Shown: positions 53,083 through 62,796, counted from the stretch's first letter. The stretch is DNA of 64,000 nt from Muribaculaceae bacterium (GCA_017557425.1 JAFYYU010000012.1:62001-126000), one strand, 5' to 3'. Program-made: numbers and translations. The notes: a model not told the origin generated them from the letters alone.

Positions 53083-53859
53083 CTAATCCTCCATCGTCCA
53101 GATGCGATATGAGTCAAAAGCTTGCAGCAGCAGCATCTCAATGCCGTTCTTGGTCTCAGCCCCGTATTGAGCCGACTTTTTCATGAATAGCGTTTCCTCA
53201 GGATTGTAAACCAAGTCATAGCAAAAGTGCTCCTTTGTCAGGAAGCGGTAGGGGAAGTCAGGGAACTTGTCGTCGTCAGGGTATTTGCCTACAGGTGTGG
53301 CATTGATGATGATTTTGTGGTCGGCGACCATTGAGCGTGTTATTTCTTCATAGATTAATGTGTGTTCCGACTTGCGGCGCGACACCAGCTGCACGTTGAT
53401 TCCATGGCGACGCAAAGCGGCGCTCACGGCTTTGGCGGCACCACCGGTGCCCAGGACCATTGCACTGGTGCGCGACGGGGATTGAAAACTGGGGATGGTT
53501 TTCTCAAAGCCTGCGACATCGCTGTTGTAACCTCGCAGTTCCACAAAGTCGCCTGACCGGTGGTCATGGATCAAACGGATCACGTTGACTGCTCCAATCT
53601 CGCGGGCGTCGTCGTCAAGCGAGTCTAACAGCGGGATGACGGCCTCCTTGTATGGGGCTGTAACGTTCAGACCTTTAAGGTTGGGGTACTCGGCTATCAC
53701 TTCCATGAGTTGTCCGACGTCTTTAATCTCGAAGTTGACATATTGTGCGTCGATGTTTTCGGCCATAAACTTCTGGTTAAAGAAATCGCGTGAGAAAGAG
53801 TGGACCAGCGGGTAGCCGATCAGACCGTAAATATGTTTGCAGGCATGTGGAGATTTCAT
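53083..53859 (-). CDS. aroE: Shikimate dehydrogenase
   Basis: A 258-residue enzyme that reduces 3-dehydroshikimate to shikimate with NADPH in the aromatic amino acid pathway. Motifs are YGLIGYPLVHSFSRDFFN (substrate-binding Ser pair), NVTAPYKEAVIP with the catalytic Lys, VLGTGGAAKAV for NADPH, and NATPVGKYP. The size is usual for a short AroE. It lies on the minus strand, upstream of comEC. A TAnnTTTG box sits 53 bases before the ATG. Confidence 0.95.
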   Translation of the reverse strand: MKSPHACKHIYGLIGYPLVHSFSRDFFNQKFMAENIDAQYVNFEIKDVGQLMEVIAEYPNLKGLNVTAPYKEAVIPLLDSLDDDAREIGAVNVIRLIHDHRSGDFVELRGYNSDVAGFEKTIPSFQSPSRTSAMVLGTGGAAKAVSAALRRHGINVQLVSRRKSEHTLIYEEITRSMVADHKIIINATPVGKYPDDDKFPDFPYRFLTKEHFCYDLVYNPEETLFMKKSAQYGAETKNGIEMLLLQAFDSYRIWTMED

Positions 53860-53911
53860 AATTGTGGACAGTCTATGTTTGTTACGGACAGGAAACTAGA
53901 AACTGAAGATG

Positions 53912-53919
53912 CAAAAATA
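53912..53919 (-). promoter_or_regulatory. TAnnTTTG box for aroE
   Basis: TATTTTTG on the minus strand, about 53 bases before the aroE start. It is a perfect match to the -7 element, without a clear -33 box. Confidence 0.45.
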
Positions 53920-54067
53920 GGCACATTTCCTGTAATTATCACCGTAATTGGTTATTTTTTTGTCCAAAAAGGCCTTTTTCTCCCTTCATCCCACTTAAAA
54001 ATGCCCTTGAAGGCTATTAAAATAACGTAAAAAAGAAAAAAAGGCCCCCACATATAGAACAAATTTG

Positions 54068-54075
54068 TAATTTTG
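54068..54075 (+). promoter_or_regulatory. TAnnTTTG box for the MCE gene
   Basis: TAATTTTG about 35 bases before the ATG at 54,110 on the plus strand. The -33 region is not recognisable. Confidence 0.5.
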
Positions 54076-54109
54076 TCGTTCAGTACGATGTAATCAATTT
54101 GAACCGAGC

Positions 54110-55012
54110 ATGAAGTTTTTCAATAAGAATGTCAAAATAGCCCTTACCGTAATAGCTGGTCTCGCACTGCTTTACTGGGGAATTAACTACCTGAAAGGTG
54201 TCAACCTGTTGACGCCGGCCAATCGTTACTATACCGAGATCGAGAGCACCAATGGCTTGATTGAGGCGGCCCCTGTCACTGTCAACGGATTCCAGGTGGG
54301 ACAGGTGAGAGAAATCAATTACGACTACAGCAAGAACAAGATTACTGTTATGCTGGCTATGAACAAGGAAATGAAAGTGCCTCAGGGCAGTACCATTAAT
54401 CTCGTGTCAGGCCTGATGGGAGGCGCCTCGCTGGTGCTCAATCTGGGCAGTGGGGCACCGATGCAGCAGGGTAGCTTCATCCCCACTACCGACGTTCCCG
54501 GCCTCATGGACCATGTGACTGAGAATGTGTTGCCGGCAGTCACTGACTTACTCCCTAAGGTGGACTCTATTATTGATAATGTTAATGGTCTTACCGGTGA
54601 TCCGGCTGTGGCTGCCGCAGTCACTAGGCTTGATGCCATCACCCGCCAGCTTCAGATCAGTGCCCAGCAACTCACCATGCTCATGAATGGCTTGAACCGC
54701 AGTGTGCCTGGCGTGATGACCAATGTCAATGGTATCACCAACAACCTCACGGGCGCCACGGGCAACCTCACGGAACTGTCCGAGTCGCTCAAGCAGATGC
54801 CGCTCGATGAGACGATGAACAAGCTAAACACCACGCTTGCCAACTTGCAGGCTTTGAGCGAGCAGCTCAACGACAAGAATTCGTCTCTGGGCAAGATCAT
54901 GAACGACCGGGAACTCTATGACAATGCCAATCATGCTATCGCCAGTCTCGACTCGCTGCTGACCGATATCAAGGCACATCCAAAACGCTATATCAATGTG
55001 AAAGTGTTCTGA
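54110..55012 (+). CDS. MCE/MlaD domain protein
   Basis: A 300-residue protein with an N-terminal membrane helix (VKIALTVIAGLALLYWGINYL) followed by one MCE domain (LIEAAPVTVNGFQVGQVREI, then LVSGLMGGASLVLNLGSG). The rest is a long helical part with Asn/Leu/Thr repeats. MCE proteins bind lipids in the periplasm and work with an ABC permease and ATPase. Those partners are not adjacent in the window, so it is a detached substrate-binding subunit here. Its role is probably outer membrane lipid transport. Confidence 0.92.
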   Translation: MKFFNKNVKIALTVIAGLALLYWGINYLKGVNLLTPANRYYTEIESTNGLIEAAPVTVNGFQVGQVREINYDYSKNKITVMLAMNKEMKVPQGSTINLVSGLMGGASLVLNLGSGAPMQQGSFIPTTDVPGLMDHVTENVLPAVTDLLPKVDSIIDNVNGLTGDPAVAAAVTRLDAITRQLQISAQQLTMLMNGLNRSVPGVMTNVNGITNNLTGATGNLTELSESLKQMPLDETMNKLNTTLANLQALSEQLNDKNSSLGKIMNDRELYDNANHAIASLDSLLTDIKAHPKRYINVKVF

Positions 55013-55435
55013 TGAACGGTAACATATTCATAGCCAGTCAGACATCGAATATCGTGTCCAAAAAACACGAAAAACCAACGGCAAAAAATCCTATTTGGAC
55101 TTAATCTAAATAGGATTTTTTTTTAAAATTACTGTTTTCGGGATTTACAAATTCAAACCCTTGTATTAACAGCAGTTTGCGAGGGTACCAAAATAGATAG
55201 AGAAAAACAGCGAAATAGTTAGATGGTTGATAATCAGTATAATGCAATTATTGTAGGTGCACTAATTGTTACGATTTTTAAACTGACTTGTAACCCTTTG
55301 TTTTTCAATGTTCTTATGCTATAAATGAAATATCCAAATTTTTTTGACACTTTTTTTATAGAAATTATTGACCGAAATTTGTACTGCTAAAAAGCACAGA
55401 ATATACCAACCTTACTAAGCAAAAATTAGAGTTAA
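55013..55435. other. Intergenic region before dnaA
   Basis: 423 A+T-rich bases between the MCE gene and dnaA. Besides the terminator at 55,083 there are poly-T and A-rich tracts such as at 55,338-55,346 and 55,351-55,357. I could not find a cluster of TTATCCACA-like DnaA boxes, nor a convincing TAnnTTTG promoter at the right distance. It may contain the dnaA promoter; there is no direct evidence for oriC. Confidence 0.7.
55083..55124 (+). terminator. Strong intrinsic terminator
   Basis: AAAAAATCCTATTT and AAATAGGATTTTTT form a perfect 14-base stem round an 11-base loop (55,097-55,107), and the T-run continues to 55,124. It ends about 110 bases after the MCE gene and because of its A- and T-rich arms could work on both strands. 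Confidence 0.88.
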
Positions 55436-56839
55436 ATGTTTAACGTTGCACAACAGTGGAACCGCTGCCTTGACGTCATCAAGGCTAACCTGCCGGCCGA
55501 ACAGTTCAATGTTTGGTTCGCTCCCATTGTTGCCGTTGACTATGACCAGGAAAACGACCGTGTGACGCTCAGAGTACCCTCGCAGTTCTTTGTTGAGCAA
55601 ATCGAGGGACGATATATCACCATCCTTTCGGCTGCCTTGAAAAAGGTGTTTGGCGAGAATGTCAAGCTCACCTATAAATATAATGTGGTGGGCAACGACG
55701 ATGCCAGCGCTGTGGAGCAACATGAGGCTGGTGCGAGCACGAAGCTCAAGCAGGAACTCAAGATCCGCAAGCCGCGTGTCGCCAATCCTTTTGACAATGA
55801 CGATAGGCTGGAGGACATCGATCCGCAACTCAATCCGCGATACACCTTTAACAACTATTGCAGCAGCATGAGCAACAAGCTCGCCGTGAGCATTGCTCAA
55901 GCCATTGCCGAGCATCCTGAAGTCAAGACCTACAATCCCTTGTTCGTCTTTGGCTCGACGGGTGTGGGCAAGACCCACCTGCTGCAGGCTATCGGCATTA
56001 AGCTCAAGGAGGAGAATCCGCGCATGAGGGTGCTTTATGTATCTTCCAGGGTCTTTGAGAGCCAATACACGACCGCTGTCATTCAGAAGAAAGTCAACGA
56101 CTTCATCAATTTCTATCAGAGTATTGACGTGCTCCTGCTCGATGATATCCAGTTCCTTGCAGGAAAGCTCAAAACTCAGAACACCTTCTTCCACATCTTT
56201 AACCACCTGCATCAGCACCAGCGCCAGTTGGTGATGTCCAGCGACCGTCGTCCCAGTGACCTTGACGGCATGGAGCCCAGGCTCATCTCCAGGTTCAAGT
56301 GGGGCATGACGGTAGAGCTGGCCAAACCCGACTATGAGCTCCGTCGCAAGTTCTTGACCATGAAGGCGGCTCAAGACGGACTCAATATCCCTGACGAGGT
56401 GCTCGATTTCATTGCTTCCAATGTCACCGACAGCGTGCGTGAACTCGAGGGTGTGATGGTGGCCTTGCTGGCTCATGCCACTATGCTCGACCAGGACATC
56501 ACGATCGACCTGGCTCGAAGCATCATCGGCAATACCGTAAGAGTGGCCCCCAAGCAGCTCACGTTTGAATACATCGCTGAAACAGTGGCCGACTATTACA
56601 ACCTGCCCACCGACGTGCTCTACGGCAAGTCACGCAAGCGCGAAATCAGCGATGCCCGCCAGCTGGTGATGTATCTGGCCAAGAAAGAGGCACAGATGTC
56701 TTCGACCAGCATCGGCGCCAAGCTCGATCGCACCCATGCCACGGTATTGCATGCCTGCATACAGATCGAGCAGCGCATGTCGATAGAAAAAGACTTCTCC
56801 CGCGAGGTACAGGCTATTACTGCCAGCCTGACTCAATAA
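55436..56839 (+). CDS. dnaA: Chromosomal replication initiator protein DnaA
   Basis: A 467-residue DnaA that opens the replication origin. The order is: N-terminal DnaB-contact domain (FNVAQQWNRCLDVI), a linker with acidic and basic runs, an AAA+ core with Walker A GSTGVGKT at residues 173-180 and Walker B LLLDDIQFL near 233-241, a sensor region (MSSDRRPSDLDGMEPRLISRF) and the C-terminal DNA-binding helix-turn-helix ending with DRTHATVLHACIQ. The length fits the family. It stands on the plus strand between an MCE gene and a convergent exonuclease gene. Confidence 0.98.
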   Translation: MFNVAQQWNRCLDVIKANLPAEQFNVWFAPIVAVDYDQENDRVTLRVPSQFFVEQIEGRYITILSAALKKVFGENVKLTYKYNVVGNDDASAVEQHEAGASTKLKQELKIRKPRVANPFDNDDRLEDIDPQLNPRYTFNNYCSSMSNKLAVSIAQAIAEHPEVKTYNPLFVFGSTGVGKTHLLQAIGIKLKEENPRMRVLYVSSRVFESQYTTAVIQKKVNDFINFYQSIDVLLLDDIQFLAGKLKTQNTFFHIFNHLHQHQRQLVMSSDRRPSDLDGMEPRLISRFKWGMTVELAKPDYELRRKFLTMKAAQDGLNIPDEVLDFIASNVTDSVRELEGVMVALLAHATMLDQDITIDLARSIIGNTVRVAPKQLTFEYIAETVADYYNLPTDVLYGKSRKREISDARQLVMYLAKKEAQMSSTSIGAKLDRTHATVLHACIQIEQRMSIEKDFSREVQAITASLTQ

Positions 56840-56863
56840 TTCAAGTCAAGAAAATCAATTAAT

Positions 56864-56899
56864 GAGGGTGACCCCGGCAATTACGGGTTCGCCCTCTAT
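56864..56899. terminator. Hairpin terminator between dnaA and the exonuclease gene
   Basis: GAGGGTGACCCC and GGGTTCGCCCTC form an imperfect stem (56,864-56,875 and 56,885-56,896) followed by TATTTTTATA on the plus strand. The genes on both sides converge on it, so it may stop both transcripts. Confidence 0.72.
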
Positions 56900-56901
56900 T
56901 T

Positions 56902-57393
56902 TTATAATAGTTGCAGGGCGATGTGTGCGCATGCCTCGGCGTCGGCCAGGGCGTGATGGTGATGCAGCAGGTCAAAACCGCAGTAGGCGGCGACAGTGTG
57001 CAATTGGTGGTTGGGCAACTGCTTGAGCAGGCGTTTAGCGGCCAGGCAGGTGCACAGGAAAGGGTAGTCGGGGTAATCCATCTGGTAGCAGCGGAATACT
57101 GCTTTTAGGCAGCTCTCGTCAAAGCTCTTGTTGTGAGCTACCAATGGCAGGCCTTCGATGAGCGGCTCAATCTGGGCCCACACCTCGGGAAAGACGGGAG
57201 CGTCGTCGGTGTCTTCATGACCGAGACCGTGGACGCGTTGGCACCAGTAATTGTAATAGTTGGGCTCGGGCTGGATGAGGGAGTAGAAGGTGTCAACAAT
57301 GCGGCCGTCGCGCACGATAACCACGCCCACCGAGCACACGCTGGTGCGCTCGCCGTTGGCCGTCTCAAAGTCTATGGCTGCAAAGTCCCGCAT
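56902..57393 (-). CDS. DnaQ-like 3'-5' exonuclease
   Basis: A DEDDh-family exonuclease of 163 residues when started at the ATG at 57,393. Motifs are FAAIDFETAN (first Asp and Glu), HNKSFDESCL (second Asp) and HHHALADAEACAHI (His and last Asp). The open frame reaches further upstream to 57,435, but a TAnnTTTG box lies inside that extension, so transcription probably begins after it. Such proteins are the editing subunit of polymerase III or stand-alone nucleases. A helicase or DNA ligase domain is absent. Confidence 0.9.
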   Translation of the reverse strand: MRDFAAIDFETANGERTSVCSVGVVIVRDGRIVDTFYSLIQPEPNYYNYWCQRVHGLGHEDTDDAPVFPEVWAQIEPLIEGLPLVAHNKSFDESCLKAVFRCYQMDYPDYPFLCTCLAAKRLLKQLPNHQLHTVAAYCGFDLLHHHHALADAEACAHIALQLL

Positions 57394-57417
57394 CGTCAAG
57401 TTATCATAAAACCAGGG

Positions 57418-57425
57418 CAAAAATA
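57418..57425 (-). promoter_or_regulatory. TAnnTTTG box deciding the exonuclease start
   Basis: On the minus strand TATTTTTG lies 24 bases before the ATG at 57,393 and within the longer open frame. It implies a transcript starting near 57,411, which supports the shorter protein. Confidence 0.5.
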
Positions 57426-57520
57426 CTGCTTTCATGGGACAAAAACGGCTCTTGAATGAAAAATCACGGGCATTTTAAACATTTTATCTACAATTCAGTC
57501 AAAAAGTGGCGCAAACCGAC

Positions 57521-57550
57521 TTGCCGAATGAGAAAAAATGCGTATTTTTG
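57521..57550 (+). promoter_or_regulatory. Promoter of gyrA
   Basis: TTG at 57,521-57,523 and TATTTTTG at 57,543-57,550 (19-base gap) form a good Bacteroidetes promoter. The start of transcription would leave a leader of about 90 bases before the gyrA ATG. Confidence 0.65.
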
Positions 57551-57646
57551 TAGGTTAAACCTAATGTCGTGACATCCGTGCTAGCCTGGGGCTAAAGTGA
57601 GCCTGCAGTGCGGTGTCCGGAACAGATTTAAAACGTAAAAATACAA

Positions 57647-60220
57647 ATGGACAACGATCGAATTCTAGAGATCAACATTGAGAACGAAATGAAGACCAGT
57701 TACATCGACTATTCGATGTCGGTCATCGTTTCGCGAGCGCTACCCGATGTGCGGGACGGCTTCAAGCCGGTGCACCGCAGGGTACTGTACGGCATGGACA
57801 AGTTGCGCAACTATTCCAATGCCCCCTATAAGAAATCGGCACGTATTGTGGGTGACGTGCTTGGTAAGTACCACCCCCATGGTGACTCGTCGGTTTATTT
57901 TGCCATGGTCCGTCTGGCCCAGGAATGGGCGATGCGTTACCCGCTGGTAGACGGACAGGGTAACTTCGGTTCGGTGGACGGTGACAGCCCTGCTGCCATG
58001 CGTTACACCGAGGTGCGTCTCGACAAGATGGGCGAGAGCATGATGGAGGACATGGACAAGGACACCGTGGACTTCGTTCCCAACTTCGACAACACGCTTG
58101 AGGAACCCTCGGTATTGCCCACCCGCATCCCCAACCTGCTGGTGAACGGTGCAACGGGTATCGCTGTGGGTATGGCGACCAATATGGCCCCCCATAACCT
58201 GAGCGAGTGCATCGACGGCTGCCTGGCCATGCTCGAAGACCCCGATATGGAGGTGAGCGACTTGATGAACTACATCAAGGCGCCTGATTTCCCCACCGGC
58301 GGCATCATCTACGGCTATCAGGGCGTGAAAGATGCCTTTGAGACGGGTCGCGGACGCATCGTCGTGCGCGCCAAGGCCGAGATTGAGACCGAGCACAACC
58401 ACGAGCGCATCGTCGTGAACGAGATTCCTTACAACGTCAATAAAAAGGACCTCATCGAGAACATCGCCCGCCTGGTCGAGGAGAAGAGGATTGAGGGCAT
58501 TGCCGACATCAACGATGAGAGCGACCGCCACGGTATGCGCATCGTCATCGACGTCAAGAAGGACTTCAATCCCAATGTGCTGCTCAACAAGCTGTACAAG
58601 ATGACTGAGCTGCAGTCATCGTTCAGTGTCAACAATGTGTGTCTGGTCAACGGACGTCCCATGCTGTTGAACCTCAAGCAGCTGCTGCATTATTTCCTGG
58701 AGCACCGCCACGAGGTGGTGATCCGCCGCACCCAGTTCGACCTCAAGAAGGCCAAGGAGCGTGCCCACATCCTGGAAGGACTGATCATCGCCAGTGACAA
58801 CATTGACGAGGTGATTGCCATCATCAAGAGCAGCGACTCGACCGACCACGCCATCCAGCGCCTGTGTGAGCGCTTCAGCCTCACCGAGGTCCAGGCACGT
58901 GCCATCGTCGAGATGCGACTGCGCCAGCTCACCGGACTGGAGCAGGAGAAGCTGCACAACGAGTTGGCCGAGGTGCGCAAGACCATCGAGCACCTGCAGG
59001 CCATCCTCGACGATCCCGCCGAGTGCCGCAAGGTCATCGAGCAGGAACTGCTCGAGGTCAAGGAGAAGTTCGGCGACGAGCGCCGCACCCAAATCGTTTA
59101 TTCCAGCGAGGAGATGAACGCTGAGGACTTCTACAGCGACGATCCCATGATCATCACCATCTCCCACTTCGGTTATATCAAGCGCACCCCGCTCAAGGAA
59201 TACCGCGCCCAGGCGCGCGGCGGCGTGGGTGCCAAGGGCAGTGATACACGCGATGAGGACTTCATCGAGTATATCTATGAAGCTACCAATCACAATTACA
59301 TGCTGTTCTTCACCGCCACGGGACGCTGCTTCTGGCTGCGTGTGTTCGAGATTCCCGAGGGCACCAAGAACAGCAAGGGACGTGCTATCCAGAATCTGCT
59401 CAACCTGGACAGCGAGAACCGCATCATGGCCTTTGTCCGTGCCACGGCACTCACCGATCCCGAGTACAACCAGTCACATTACATCGTCTTTGCCACTAAG
59501 AACGGTATCGTTAAGCGCACGAGCCTGAGTGCCTACTCACGTCCCCGTGCCAACGGTGTGCGTGCCCTTAACATCGCCGAGGACGACCAGCTCGTGGGCG
59601 CCATCCTCACCGAGGGCGACAGCGAGGTCATCCTGGCCAACAGCAAGGGCTATGCCATCCGCTTCGCTGAGACCACGGTACGTGCCATGGGCCGCACCGC
59701 AACCGGTGTGCGCGGTATGAGATTGACCGAGGGTGACGAGGTTATCGGCATGATCTGCATGCGTTCGGGTACCCGCGACAATGTCCTCGTCGTTTCAGAG
59801 CAGGGCATGGGCAAGCGTAGTGCTCTCGAGGACTACCGCGTGACCAACCGTGGCGGTAAGGGTGTTAAAACCATTAACATCACCGCCAAGACTGGCAAGC
59901 TAATTGCAATCAAGAATGTGAACGACGATAACGACCTTGTCATCATCAACAAGAGCGGTATCGCCATCAGGCTCAAGGTGAGCTCGCTCAGGGTAGTGGG
60001 ACGTGCGACACAAGGCGTGAGACTCATCAACCTGGAGAAGAAGAACGACGAGATTGCAAGCGTTTGCAAGGTGGACACCGAGCCCGAATTGACCGATGAG
60101 GAAGGCGTACGCGACGCTTTCAACGAGAACCCCTCGGAGATCTCCGAGCCCTCTGATAACGCTGAGCTCTCCGAGAACTCTGAGCCCACTACAGATGAAC
60201 AACAAAACGAGAACGAATAA
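57647..60220 (+). CDS. gyrA: DNA gyrase subunit A
   Basis: An 857-residue GyrA. The breakage-reunion domain has [20 protein letters not shown], the quinolone pocket [10 protein letters not shown] and the catalytic Tyr120 in [10 protein letters not shown]. The C-terminal beta-pinwheel domain shows several blades ([41 protein letters not shown]). The tail is acidic ([16 protein letters not shown]). Residue S81 (equal to Ser83 in E. coli) is the sensitive type, while the equivalent of Asp87 is Phe85. No gyrB nearby. It negatively supercoils DNA together with GyrB. Confidence 0.98.
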   Translation: MDNDRILEINIENEMKTSYIDYSMSVIVSRALPDVRDGFKPVHRRVLYGMDKLRNYSNAPYKKSARIVGDVLGKYHPHGDSSVYFAMVRLAQEWAMRYPLVDGQGNFGSVDGDSPAAMRYTEVRLDKMGESMMEDMDKDTVDFVPNFDNTLEEPSVLPTRIPNLLVNGATGIAVGMATNMAPHNLSECIDGCLAMLEDPDMEVSDLMNYIKAPDFPTGGIIYGYQGVKDAFETGRGRIVVRAKAEIETEHNHERIVVNEIPYNVNKKDLIENIARLVEEKRIEGIADINDESDRHGMRIVIDVKKDFNPNVLLNKLYKMTELQSSFSVNNVCLVNGRPMLLNLKQLLHYFLEHRHEVVIRRTQFDLKKAKERAHILEGLIIASDNIDEVIAIIKSSDSTDHAIQRLCERFSLTEVQARAIVEMRLRQLTGLEQEKLHNELAEVRKTIEHLQAILDDPAECRKVIEQELLEVKEKFGDERRTQIVYSSEEMNAEDFYSDDPMIITISHFGYIKRTPLKEYRAQARGGVGAKGSDTRDEDFIEYIYEATNHNYMLFFTATGRCFWLRVFEIPEGTKNSKGRAIQNLLNLDSENRIMAFVRATALTDPEYNQSHYIVFATKNGIVKRTSLSAYSRPRANGVRALNIAEDDQLVGAILTEGDSEVILANSKGYAIRFAETTVRAMGRTATGVRGMRLTEGDEVIGMICMRSGTRDNVLVVSEQGMGKRSALEDYRVTNRGGKGVKTINITAKTGKLIAIKNVNDDNDLVIINKSGIAIRLKVSSLRVVGRATQGVRLINLEKKNDEIASVCKVDTEPELTDEEGVRDAFNENPSEISEPSDNAELSENSEPTTDEQQNENE

Positions 60221-60251
60221 ACATTATAAACTGCTTTAATTGTTAAGAAAA

Positions 60252-61385
60252 ATGAAAAAGATGATTCTTTTCGCCGCTGCCGCTATCATGGCGCTCGGCG
60301 CATCGGCTCAGATGAGCCTCGTGAAAGACCTTGCCAAGAAGGCCTCTTCGGGCAACCCTCAGGCATTAATGGAGGTGCTCCAGGCCATTGAGCCCGCCTT
60401 TGAGAATCCCGAGACTGCCAATGACGTGCTCACTTACTACACTTTTGGTAAGGCCGCCTTTGGTCTCTATGACGAGATGTACAAGATGAAACTCATGCAG
60501 CAGCCCGTTGATGACGACATGATGAATGAGTTGCTGACCAACGCTTTTGCTTGCTACATGGAGGCTCTGCCCTTGGATAGTGTGCCCGAAGTTGACAAGA
60601 ACGGTGTTCCCAAGCTCAACAAGGACGGTAGCAAGAAGATCAAGACCAAGTACAGCAACGAAATCATTGGCGCACTCACCTCTCACATGGGCGACATTGC
60701 AAATGCCGGCAACGTTTATCTGCAGGCAAGCAATTGGGAGAAAGCCGCTGATTCTTTCGGTAGCTATGCCGACATCGCTTCTTCAGCCTTCGCTATCGCT
60801 AACGGCGTTGCCGCTGCCGACAGCACGCTGAGCCAGGTGCGTTTCTTCCAGGGCTATTCTCAGTACCAGATCCAGAAGTTTGCCGAGGCCTATGAGAACT
60901 TCACCAAGGCTCGCAAGCTGGGTTACACCGAGAACAACATCGCTGACTTCCAGACCTCGTCGCTGGCCAATATGGTACAGGGTATGCTTGACGCAAACGA
61001 GTATGACAAGGCTAACGCATTCATCGACAATGCTCTCAAGGACGATCCCATGAATGGTACCCTGCATGACATCAAGGGCTTCACTATTGAGCTGACTGAT
61101 GGTGTTGACGCCGCATTGCCCCACTATCGCAAGGCTACCGAGGTTGAGCCAACTTATGCCAACGCTTTCTTTGACGTGGGTCGCTGCCTCTACCTGCAGG
61201 CTCAGAAGATTATCGACGATAATCCCAACGCCACCAACAAGGAACTCGTTCCCAAGCTCAAGCCCATCTATGACGAGGCTATCCCCTTCCTGGAGAAGGC
61301 TACCCAGCTCAACCCCGATGACAACAAGGCAAAGAATGTCTTGGATGACATCCTCTGGAAGTTTGAGGTCATGGGCGTGAAGTAA
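60252..61385 (+). CDS. TPR protein, exported
   Basis: A 377-residue secreted protein starting with a signal peptide (MILFAAAAIMALGASAQ). The preferred ATG at 60,252 lies four codons after the TTG of the open frame. It has TPR-type helical repeats, such as YDKANAFIDNALKDDPMNGTL and ALPHYRKATEVEPTYANAFF, ending with AIPFLEKATQLNPDD. It is paralogous to the next gene (both contain a TKYSxD/N segment after a Lys-rich loop). Function unknown, probably scaffolding in the periplasm. Confidence 0.9.
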   Translation: MKKMILFAAAAIMALGASAQMSLVKDLAKKASSGNPQALMEVLQAIEPAFENPETANDVLTYYTFGKAAFGLYDEMYKMKLMQQPVDDDMMNELLTNAFACYMEALPLDSVPEVDKNGVPKLNKDGSKKIKTKYSNEIIGALTSHMGDIANAGNVYLQASNWEKAADSFGSYADIASSAFAIANGVAAADSTLSQVRFFQGYSQYQIQKFAEAYENFTKARKLGYTENNIADFQTSSLANMVQGMLDANEYDKANAFIDNALKDDPMNGTLHDIKGFTIELTDGVDAALPHYRKATEVEPTYANAFFDVGRCLYLQAQKIIDDNPNATNKELVPKLKPIYDEAIPFLEKATQLNPDDNKAKNVLDDILWKFEVMGVK

Positions 61386-61411
61386 TCAGTAGTATTATCC
61401 AATAACTATAG

Positions 61412-61445
61412 CGGGCGGTGAGGAAGTTGATTCCTGCACCGCCCG
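61412..61445 (+). terminator. Hairpin terminator after the first TPR gene
   Basis: CGGGCGGTG pairs with CACCGCCCG (61,412-61,420 and 61,437-61,445) and an inner stem AGGAA/TTCCT strengthens it. It is followed by TCATTTTGA. It lies 27 bases downstream of the stop. Confidence 0.8.
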
Positions 61446-61460
61446 TCATTTTGACGGCAG

Positions 61461-61491
61461 TTGCACAGTTATGGAAAAATAACTAATTTTG
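61461..61491 (+). promoter_or_regulatory. Promoter of the second TPR gene
   Basis: TTG at 61,461-61,463 and TAATTTTG at 61,484-61,491 with a 20-base gap make a good match to the Bacteroidetes consensus. It begins 15 bases after the terminator and lies 30 bases before the GTG start. Confidence 0.65.
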
Positions 61492-61520
61492 CGGGCGTTT
61501 TAAAATAGGTAAAATCGATT

Positions 61521-62765
61521 GTGAAGAAGTTTGCTATCATATTACTGATGACTACTGTGTTGCTGCCGTTCAATGTGTCGGCCCAACATCAGCTGGTCAG
61601 TCAGGCCAAAAAGGATATCACGGGCTTAACGATGACCGTGGACAGTTATAACAAGGCTTTCAATAAGCTCAAGCCTGCACTGTCCAACGATGAAACACGC
61701 AATCAGGCCGAGACCTGGGCGCTGGCAAGCCGCATCAAGATAGAGTTGTTTGACAAATACATGGACAACCGCCGTGTGGGTAAGAAGATTGATGTTAAGG
61801 CGATGGGACACTCGCTCATCGATGCTTATGACTACAGCCTCATGGCTCTTGAACTCGATACAACCCGCATCCTGGATAAGAAGGGTGAACCCGTCATCGA
61901 CAAGAAGACCAAGCGTCCCAAAGTGAAGACGAAATACAGTAAGGACGTCGTGAACCGCCTGGTGGAGCATCATGACAATTATCGGTTGGCGGGTAGTGAC
62001 CTTTATAACGTCAAGGACTGGGACGGCGCTTACAAGGCGTGGGATTACTTTTGCCGGATGGCAAACCGTAGTGATGACCCGCGATGGATCAAGCCTGACA
62101 CCATTGTTGCCGAGGTGCGCTATTATCAAGGCATTGCAGCCTGGCAAAAGACGGATACCATCGATGCTGTGCGCCTGTTCAGTGTGGCACGCCACTCGGG
62201 TTATAACCACAAGGAGGCATACGACTATGCCCTGGTATGTCTGAATGATCTGGGCAACGAGGCCGAGGTGGTCAAGTTGGCGTGGGAGGCTTTTCTCAAG
62301 TTCGGTACCAGTGATCCGCAGTATATCCGCATCTTGATCAACGACTTCATCTCCAGGGAGGACTATTCGGGTGCCAACGACTTGATCGACGAGGCGATGG
62401 AAGTTAATCCCGATGATGACGAGCTGCTGAATCTCAAGGGACTGGTAGTGGAAAGTAAGGAGAACATTTATGATGCTTTCCCATATTACCAACGCTGCAT
62501 AGAACTTAACGACAGCAATGCCGGCGGTCTGTTCAACGTGGGTCGCTATTTCTACAACAAAGCGATGGAAACCCGCATGAACAGTAACTTGTACGGCAAG
62601 AAGCTGGCCGACCTGGTCAACCCCATGTACCGTGAGGCCTTGCCCTATCTGGAGAAATCCTACGCGATCAATCCCAAGAATCAGGACCTGATCAACGCTT
62701 TGCGGGACATCTACTACAAGTTGGGCGAGGCCGATAAGCTTCAGGCCATCGAGTCAACTCACTAA
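61521..62765 (+). CDS. TPR protein, exported
   Basis: A 414-residue protein from a GTG at 61,521 with a signal peptide (FAIILLMTTVLLPFNVSAQ). TPR-like repeats run from about residue 200 to the end (for example DYSGANDLIDEAMEVNPDDDEL and ALPYLEKSYAINPKNQDL). It shares with its upstream paralogue a central Lys-rich loop, here DKKTKRPKVKTKYSKDV. A promoter between the two shows independent expression. Role unknown. Confidence 0.9.
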   Translation: MKKFAIILLMTTVLLPFNVSAQHQLVSQAKKDITGLTMTVDSYNKAFNKLKPALSNDETRNQAETWALASRIKIELFDKYMDNRRVGKKIDVKAMGHSLIDAYDYSLMALELDTTRILDKKGEPVIDKKTKRPKVKTKYSKDVVNRLVEHHDNYRLAGSDLYNVKDWDGAYKAWDYFCRMANRSDDPRWIKPDTIVAEVRYYQGIAAWQKTDTIDAVRLFSVARHSGYNHKEAYDYALVCLNDLGNEAEVVKLAWEAFLKFGTSDPQYIRILINDFISREDYSGANDLIDEAMEVNPDDDELLNLKGLVVESKENIYDAFPYYQRCIELNDSNAGGLFNVGRYFYNKAMETRMNSNLYGKKLADLVNPMYREALPYLEKSYAINPKNQDLINALRDIYYKLGEADKLQAIESTH

Positions 62766-62796
62766 CTTGTTTAAACATAGAAGACAATAAAAAAAA

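Noticed and set aside
55013-55435. Possible replication origin next to dnaA
   Set aside because: A+T rich, but I see no cluster of DnaA boxes. Bacteroidales origins need not be adjacent to dnaA.
55415-56476. Minus-strand frame of 353 codons
   Set aside because: It is the shadow of dnaA, caused by the codon usage of that gene.
57740-59293. Minus-strand frames of 225-263 codons
   Set aside because: Shadows of gyrA.
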